From contig JAJEKV010000062.1 in assembly GCA_021234155.1 (NCBI GenBank), positions 2,455,305-2,519,304 of the forward strand: a stretch of 64,000 nt of DNA, given 5' to 3'. The notes beneath the pieces were generated by a model that had not been told where the DNA came from, did not search any database, and saw nothing but the letters and a program-made list of their open reading frames with translations. Shown one piece after another: positions 58,551 through 64,000 of this stretch. Source of the DNA: Isoetes taiwanensis (taxonomy: Eukaryota > Streptophyta > Lycopodiopsida > Isoetales > Isoetaceae). Position 1 is the first letter of the stretch, and the number at the start of each line of letters is the position of its first letter. The position numbers and the translations under genes were made by a program.

Positions 58551-58793
58551 ATGGCTTCCTTGTCTCCTCGTCCGGAGCACATCCGAACCATCAAGTGCTC
58601 CATGAGCTACCATGATCTTGATGAATCCTTGAGAATGGGTGTCAAGCTTGATCCCTGGCTGGAATCCAAAGCTCGTGGTCCTGAGATTCATTGCCTCGAG
58701 CTCATTCGTGTTGTGATCCATCTTATCTGGCATCCGGATCAGGAGATCTATGAGCTGAATGCCATCACCTCAGCAGGTGTTGATGATGAGTGA
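58551..58793 (+). CDS. small ORF 3 of a related trio
   Basis: An 80-codon frame, MASLSPRPEHIRTIKCSMSY, HDLDESLRMGVKLDPWLESK, ARGPEIHCLELIRVVIHLIW, HPDQEIYELNAITSAGVDDE, stop at 58791-58793. The ATG lies in a good plant context (CCCATGGCT) and closely follows a TATA box, so transcription and translation are plausible. Acidic C-terminus; one amphipathic helix around residues 45-62. Related to ORFs 1 and 2 upstream. I do not recognise the family. Confidence 0.55.
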   Translation: MASLSPRPEHIRTIKCSMSYHDLDESLRMGVKLDPWLESKARGPEIHCLELIRVVIHLIWHPDQEIYELNAITSAGVDDE

Positions 58794-58940
58794 CTTGTGT
58801 ACCTGTAATAAGGATATAATGATACTAGAAATGGAGCCCAGCGTTGCTGGGCATAGTTAAAAACTATAAATAATACACTGGAGCAAATTGTTAAATGAAT
58901 TCACGAGCTTAAAATCACACAATTAAGAGTATTTAACCAC
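58794..58940. other. 3' flank of small ORF 3
   Basis: Short AT-rich non-coding stretch (contains AATAATACACTGG) between the ORF and the pyrimidine tract. Confidence 0.4.
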
Positions 58941-60185
58941 ATTTCCACTTTCCCTTCCTTTTTTCCTTTTCCTTTTGCTTTTCCATGCTTTTTTCTTCTT
59001 TTTTTTTCCCCTTTTCCCTTTTCTTCCATTTTTCCATTTACTTTTTTTTTCTTTTTCCACTATTCCATTTCTACCACCTCTCTTTTCCCCTTCCTTCACC
59101 GTTTTTATTTTTCTAATTTCGCATTATCTTTTCTCCAATTTCTGTTTGCCCTTTCCTCTTTCTTTTTCACCCTTTCTTCACCCCTTTCCCCTTTTCCTTT
59201 TTTTTTTTATTTTCCTTTTTTCTATCTGCTTTTCCTTTTTTTCTTTTTCTATTTTTCTCTTCCTTTTTGTTCCCCTCCCCTCCCCTTCCTATTTTCCTAT
59301 TTTACCCTTATTTTTTCCTCATTTTCTTTTTTCTCCTCTCCCTGTCTCTTCCCCTTTCCCTTTTACCTTTTTCCCCTTTTTATCTCCTCCTCCCCCTCCC
59401 CCTCCCCCCCCCCACTATTCGCCTGCTTTCTCCTTTTCCTTTTCCATTTCGGCGGCATTTTTCCCTTTCCTTTTCCTCCCAACCCCTTTCTCTTCTACTT
59501 TTTCGCTCCATTTTGACCTCTCGCCTCCCTTTTTCTTTTTCATTTTCTTTTTCTTTTCCCATATCCCTTTTTCCCCACCTTTTCCTTCTCCTTTTCCGTG
59601 CCCGCTTTATTTTCGTGTCTTTTTTCCTTCACTTTCCTCCTCTTTTTGTTCCTTTCCTTCCTTTTTCCATTTTGTCCTTTCTTCCGCCTCCTTCTTCCAG
59701 CTTTCTATGCCCTTTTTCCTTCCCCTTCCCCGCCTCCCTCTTCCCTTTTTCTTTTTTTCCCTTTCCCTTTGTCTTTTTCCCTCCGCTCTCCCCCCCCTTT
59801 TTCCTTTTGCCCTTTTATGTGTCCCTTTTCCTTCCATTTTTTCTCCTTTTCCCTTTTTTTTCTCCCCTTTCCTAATGTCCCTTTTCGCCCCCCTCCTCCT
59901 CCCCCTTCCCTTTCCTTTCCTTTCCCTTTCCCTTTCCCTTTCCCCTTTCCCTTTCCCTTTCCCTTTTTCTCCCTTTTTTCCTTCTCTTTTACTCTTGTCC
60001 TCACCGTTTTCCTTTTCTCATTTTCGTAGTGCCCTTTTTTCCTTCCTTTTCTCCCTTTCTCTTCCTTTTGTTTTTTCCGTGCTATTTTCCCTTTCCTTTT
60101 CCCTTTTTCTTCTTTCCCTTTTACTTGTGCCTTTTTTCCTTCCACTTTTTCCTTTTTTCCTCCCTTTTCCTTTTCCCTTTCCTCT
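58941..60185. repeat. 1.25-kb polypyrimidine tract
   Basis: The plus strand is almost purely C and T (only scattered A or G), in TTTTCC/CCCTTT phrases, with a regular CCCTTT/CCTTTCC run at 59900-59970 and C10-C12 runs near 59400. A 419-codon Phe/Pro/Ser/Leu frame and several Lys/Glu/Gly/Arg minus frames exist only because stop codons need purines on this strand; they should not be called genes. It can form triplex (H-DNA) and, on the C-rich parts, i-motif/G4 structures. Confidence 0.97.
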
Positions 60186-60728
60186 TAAGAGATCAGAGCA
60201 TGGCCAATCATGGTGGTGGGAAGTCATGCGATAAATCTCGGCCTTCAGATGCAATCAGATGATCCCAACCATCCAAATTAGGGTTTGATTCATGACATAC
60301 GCTATAACTTTATAATATAAGAAGATAAGCAATTCTGAAATATGTAAGGATGTATAAGCATATTGAATTTTATTTCAAGTATCGAACCTGAGTAATTTGT
60401 AAAATCGTGGTTTTCAACCTCCACTTCTTCTGCACTTCTACTTGACTTCACGTCAGGGTTCAAATTGGGCGCACACCCAATTTCTATGCGGAACTCTATA
60501 CTATAAATTGGGAAATGCCGCCAATTATGTCGACGTTTCAATATACAATACAACAAATTAAATCCAATAGAATGAACAGCATCACAAGAAAAAATTGTAT
60601 TTGATAATTTCAAGATTACAAGATACAAGATTTCATGTTTGATCTTAGATACAAAATTACATGATATAATATTGATTCGACAGAGGATGATCATGAAATT
60701 GGGCTCCCGCCCAATTTCAAGAACTCTC
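60186..60728. other. spacer, 3' side of the ParB-like gene
   Basis: Non-coding apart from a 145-codon minus frame (60302-60739) that overlaps the true C-terminus in another frame and has no motif. Holds two AAATTGGG/CCCAATTT palindromes (60462, 60694). Confidence 0.45.
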
Positions 60729-61679
60729 CTAAGCTCCAACCTTGTTCACGGTCCGGGGTTCTTCGTTGGCGACGCCATTATATTGATCTTGTTGTTGCCG
60801 GGCAGCCTTGCTTTATAGCTTCCATCCCTCCCAATGAATTTTCATTGTTCAACACTTACACCTTCTTCACATGTTCCTCCCTCACCGCCTCTACCGACCG
60901 GGTCTCCTTCCCACATCCAGATTGTCTCCACCGCCTTTGTTCCTCCTCATCATCTAGCACTTTATCCGGGTTTCTTCGTCCCGTTGACTTTGAGGTGTGT
61001 CCTGACGGCGATTCCTCACGATCGCTGTCCACTATCTCATTGAATTTCGTGGCTACCGGGCCAATGACATCCCGAAAGGTTTACCACTTGGGTACCGCCA
61101 ACATATTAATTTTATCTTTTTTCATTCTAAGATGGAAAGATCCTTACTTTCTATTCCCGCAGAAATTTCTTTATTTGCTCGCAAGGGATTCCTTACTCAA
61201 AGCGGAGCGGATTGCGCCTCCCGAACTCGTCTCGAAAGCAGAATGGATTTGCCGGATGGGGCATTGATCTATAACCGCATGTGCTTGGAACCGTGATTTT
61301 TCTTGCCCTTTCATAATTTTCGCCCCCCATGGGCTAATGATTTCTTTTCGTCCAACATTATTTCTAGTTGATCGAAGATCTGTACTAGCTTGAGCTGCAG
61401 GTTCTCGTCCACCTCGAAGAAAGTTCTTTGTATCCTTCGCATAGTGTTGCACGACTGAATGAACCTCCAAAAAAAAAATTAAGAACGCTGCAACCCCCAT
61501 CATTAGTTTACGGACCAAATACGTGCAGGTCTTGGCTTGTAGTTGATTCTGAACGAGAGGTCCAGACCCACCAGCTGCACTCTTATCACCCCACGGACGA
61601 TACAACCAATACGCTGAAAGAGAAACTATTTTAGCAAAAGCAACACATAAATTGGGCGACCGCCCTATTTGAAAGAATA

Positions 61680-62585
61680 TTACCTGCCGAGCACTCCACG
61701 TCTGGTAATGTCCTCTGCCTCTTTAAGATGCTGGGGAAACTTCGAATGCATTTGTGGATGGTCACTGTCTATAAAGCATACATTCAAGTCATCCAGTGCA
61801 GGAGTTGCCGCTTGGTCTCGGGCCACGTACATGACCTTGCTTTTGGATCCTGACTTTGCTTTTGGATCCTGGTAGGCTCCAATCCACACCCGACTACCAC
61901 CATCTATTGTTTTCATTGCTGTCAAGCACTCATTTAAATGTTCTGGGCTAATGAATATCGTTATCCAGTATAACTGCTGGTCCGTTAGGATACTAATCTG
62001 ATCCATAAATTTCTGATACTCCTCTACCGACCATTTCTTAAGGTTCCTAAAGTCACATCCAACTAGACGTGCTGACGTATTCACGACATTGACACACATC
62101 CCCAGTGGACTGACAGTCAGGCATTTGAAAGCCTTCGAACCCTCTTCAACTGGTCCACGGAGGTATTCGTTAACTTTTGTAATTAGAGTCTCTGGAAGAT
62201 TTTCCTTCTCAGCTTCTTTCCGACTCTCTGTCCAATCACTGACACTGTTTGCAAACATTAGCATGAGGTTCTCTATGAATATGGGATGAAACTGTCTGAC
62301 TTCATCCATATTTTCGACTTTTAACTTCTTCACCTCTCTTAGATATTTCAGTAATGCACGCTCAACAATGCCAATTTTCCTTAATTCTTGCGCTCTTGTC
62401 TTCATGACACGTCTTCCTTTATAAGCCTTCGTGGCCTTGATGAACGTGGTGCCTGCCATGATCTCTCTCATTAATCTCTGCAAGTCCATGGGGTGCATAG
62501 ACTTCAGTGGCCGACAATAATTGTTTGTGAACATCCTTAGACGATCTTTGACTTCAATTCTGTCGCCATTCTCATCCTTCACCAT
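61680..62585 (-). CDS. longest intact exon frame of the ParB-like gene (301 codons)
   Basis: An uninterrupted frame: FTNNYCRPLKSMHPMDLQRL, MREIMAGTTFIKATKAYKGR, then helical charged sequence (RKIGIVERALLKYLREVKKL), TVSPLGMCVNVVNTSARLVG, LTDQQLYWITIFISPEHLNE and DLNVCFIDSDHPQMHSKFPQ. It ends at a GTAATA donor-like site, 61681. The ATG at 62585 is probably internal, since the frame before it matches upstream coding after a shift. I recognise no catalytic motif with certainty; YWITIFISPEHLNECL followed by VWIGAYQDP recalls a nucleotide-binding beta-alpha fold. Its survival over 900 bp without a stop suggests recent decay or some residual constraint. Confidence 0.55.
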   Translation of the reverse strand: MVKDENGDRIEVKDRLRMFTNNYCRPLKSMHPMDLQRLMREIMAGTTFIKATKAYKGRRVMKTRAQELRKIGIVERALLKYLREVKKLKVENMDEVRQFHPIFIENLMLMFANSVSDWTESRKEAEKENLPETLITKVNEYLRGPVEEGSKAFKCLTVSPLGMCVNVVNTSARLVGCDFRNLKKWSVEEYQKFMDQISILTDQQLYWITIFISPEHLNECLTAMKTIDGGSRVWIGAYQDPKAKSGSKSKVMYVARDQAATPALDDLNVCFIDSDHPQMHSKFPQHLKEAEDITRRGVLGR

Positions 62586-62708
62586 CCTCGTAAAAAGTTG
62601 AGCTTACACGAGTGCACATATATTCCAAGTTTCTTCGCAAGATAGACGGCAATCATAGTCCCAAGATGCTCTTATTCTTGAGGGTCTGTTTTGCTATAGC
62701 TAGCCATT

Positions 62709-62944
62709 CCTGCAAACAAAAGATACTGTAAGACAAGTTGAGACAACACAAGAATTGGACGAAACTACAATATGGACAGGCATTAAGGATATGAAAATGG
62801 GCGCCCACCCTATTTGGAGTGAGCATGCATGTGCACTCGATTGGAGGTGCAGAGATTACAAGAGGTTGGAAGAACAATGCCATGGGTGAAATTGGGCTAC
62901 CGATTTGGATTGCATGGGACAAAGTTAATGGAGAGATAACTTAC
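62709..62944 (-). other. intron of the ParB-like gene with two palindromes
   Basis: Bounded by GTAAGT (minus, 62944) and TTTGCAG (62709). Contains the palindrome at 62794-62815 and a degraded one at 62888-62907. Splicing as drawn does not keep the reading frame, in line with other frame breaks in this copy. Confidence 0.5.
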
Positions 62945-64000
62945 AGAGTAAGTTTTCTGCTGATTGACCACGCTTTCCTTTCTTGGGCTTGCCATACGCT
63001 CCCATTGATTGGCGGTTGCTCGACCTCCCTTTGAAAAAGACAAATACAAGAATTGTCTTGACTATGATATCATTTGTTTCCTGGCTGACCTTAACATATT
63101 CCGTTGGAGTTAGGTTTCCAGCCAGTACACGACACTTTCTCTTGGCATAAAAGAAAAATATCAAATCTTTTAAATGCTTCCTTTTTGGGGGCCATTCCAA
63201 AGCCTGGTTCACAAGGATTTGAGCAACGGCTGTAGTGTGATTTCCATTGACGATCCAGAATCCCGCATTGTCCAAATCACTTGCTCTCTTCCATTTCATA
63301 GCACGCCCTGTCGACGGGTCAAATGGAACGACATCTGCACAAGGAGGATGCATTTGCATAGTTATGAAAGATTCGTAAAGTGTATCCACGTGTTCTGCAC
63401 TGATGACCCTGCAATTCATGTTTGCAGGGGCTTGATGCATCTTGAATATGTCGACGTCAATTTCGAACCCAACACCAAGTGGATAAATCCTCTCCCTATG
63501 CTTGATGTTCAACATGGCGCTCTGAGATAATTCACGCCTACTTTCCTGTGTTAACTCCCCAGTAATTCGCAATGATCCCCCTTCATCACTATCGCTAGGC
63601 GTTTCACTGTCCTCGCTTGTCCCAGATGGAGTTTGAGGCGGAGTGGGACGTCTTCGTTTCTTAGAGGAGGTGCCTACTTGTTCTTCTGCTCTTTGTTTCT
63701 TGCTCAACCGAAGATCAGCAGAATGTTCAGAAGATTCTCCAGCACTATTGCTCGGATCAGAGGTTCTTGGTCATACCTCCAAGCATCACAATTGGCGTCT
63801 CAATGCTGGGGTTTGTTGTCAAAGATGATCTCTTCTTCTTTGCAGCAGTGCCTTTGTCAACTGCTACGTTCTTAGACTTCTCTGCACTTTTTTCTGCTTC
63901 ACCCCTTTTGGGAACTCCATATCGCGACCTCAACCAGGCCGTATTGTACACTTTTGCTGGGCCTTCCCATGATATTCTGTATACAAGCCCTTCGACCTAG

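Larger units (their letters stand above)
57262..62907. repeat. dispersed palindrome family AAATTGGGCG..CGCCCAATTT
   Basis: Members: 57266-57291 (arms GCAAATTGGGCG, perfect, 2-nt spacer); 57321-57342 (GAAATTGG/CCAATTTC); 58380-58412 (CGCCCATT...AATGGGCG then ACCCAATT); 60462-60483 (AAATTGGG/CCCAATTT); 60694-60719 (TGAAATTGGGC/GCCCAATTTCA, perfect); 61649-61670 (AAATTGGGCG/CGCCCTATTT); 62794-62815 (AAAATGGGCG/CACCCTATTT). There is also a half-degraded one at 62888-62907. Those at 61649, 62794 and 62888 lie in introns of the ParB-like gene. I saw none outside 57-63 kb. They could be protein-binding sites, a micro-MITE, or RNA hairpins. Confidence 0.85.
60729..64000 (-). pseudogene. intron-containing ParB/Srx-like domain gene, frame-broken, incomplete at the window edge
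   Basis: Reading leftwards from the edge: VYNTAWLRSRYGVPKRGEAE then a Lys-rich linker (to 63770), a frame change, then 63707-62945: a basic stretch (KKQRAEEQVGTSSKKRRRP, nuclear-signal-like), an acidic Ser-rich linker and, at residues about 100-210, a ParB-like fold (NCRVISAEHVDTLYESF ... DVVPFDPSTGRA ... FWIVNGNHTTAVAQILVNQA). ParB and sulfiredoxin proteins carry G[ND]HR at this motif and bind nucleotide and/or cut DNA; here it is GNHTT. A GTAAGT donor (62944) and TTTGTTTGCAG acceptor (62709) bound an intron. The next exon gives EWLAIAKQTLKNKSILG, MIAVYLAKKLGIYVHSCKLN (shifted) and the 301-codon frame 62585-61680 (MVKDENGDRIEVKDRLRMFT ...). Another intron with acceptor TTTCTCTTTCAG near 61620 leads to YWLYRPWGDKSAAGGSG. 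The end is VIGPVATKFNEIVDSDREES to EEPRTVNKVGA, stop at 60729. At least three frame changes and a TAA after AVPKW show a decayed copy. Confidence 0.6.

Noticed and set aside
58975-60234. A 419-codon open frame rich in Phe, Pro, Ser and Leu, and several minus-strand Lys/Glu frames
   Set aside because: The frames exist only because the DNA is almost pure pyrimidine/purine, where stop codons cannot form. No domain, no start context, and several overlapping frames are equally open.
60302-60739. 145-codon minus-strand frame as a separate gene
   Set aside because: It overlaps the C-terminal end and stop of the ParB-like gene in another frame and reads AT-rich spacer with two palindromes.
1-64000. 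CRISPR array or bacterial defence system
   Set aside because: No regularly spaced repeats with unique spacers; introns, PPR genes and plant retrotransposons show nuclear plant DNA.

Overview
The window looks like nuclear DNA of a vascular plant with a large, repeat-rich genome. The evidence is scattered intron-bearing exons of land-plant families (a kinesin-light-chain-related TPR protein, a cyclophilin, a PerM/AI-2E-type membrane protein), an intronless PLS-type pentatricopeptide-repeat (PPR) gene, plant Copia and LINE retrotransposons, and long intergenic stretches of decayed sequence. A fern or other seed-free plant is my guess from the PPR and ParB-like genes; the sequence does not prove it.

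Layout. 1-2.3 kb: last exon of a KLC-related gene (minus) and an orphan cyclophilin exon (plus). 2.4-4.44 kb: a 2-kb long inverted repeat. 4.55-7.0 kb: a SWIM zinc-finger fragment, then a multi-exon AI-2E-family transporter pseudogene (minus), cut by a complete 5.5-kb Copia element (7018-12495, 5-bp target duplication TTCAC). 12.5-14.6 kb: rest of the transporter, a PPR pseudogene, and a 5'-truncated LINE with poly(A) and target duplication. 16.2-18.5 kb: the only long intact host-type gene, a 741-codon PPR protein. 19.1-20.9 kb: a tandemly duplicated locus for a small secreted cysteine-rich protein (one copy open, one broken) and an unrecognised exon. 21.75-22.5 kb: a second Copia relic (LTR, primer site, gag start). 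22.5-48 kb: mostly unassignable, old repetitive DNA with short tandem repeats, a G-quadruplex motif, two clusters of GTGTATTC/GAATACAC palindromes and a series of C-rich islands. 48.3-50.4 kb: a badly decayed transposase-like gene. 51.6-52.0 kb: a small ORF behind a TATA box.

57.2-64 kb is the most unusual part. Three short ORFs that seem related to one another (two with TATA boxes just upstream of their ATG) are followed by a 1.25-kb almost pure pyrimidine tract. After that comes a minus-strand, intron-containing gene with a ParB/sulfiredoxin-like domain that runs off the right edge and carries several frame breaks. A short palindrome of the type AAATTGGGCG..CGCCCAATTT recurs at least six times through this region, including inside introns of the ParB-like gene. 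I propose a mobile or virus-derived gene cassette; this is inference.

No rRNA, tRNA, CRISPR or bacterial operon was seen. Most short open frames elsewhere are shadows of low-complexity DNA.
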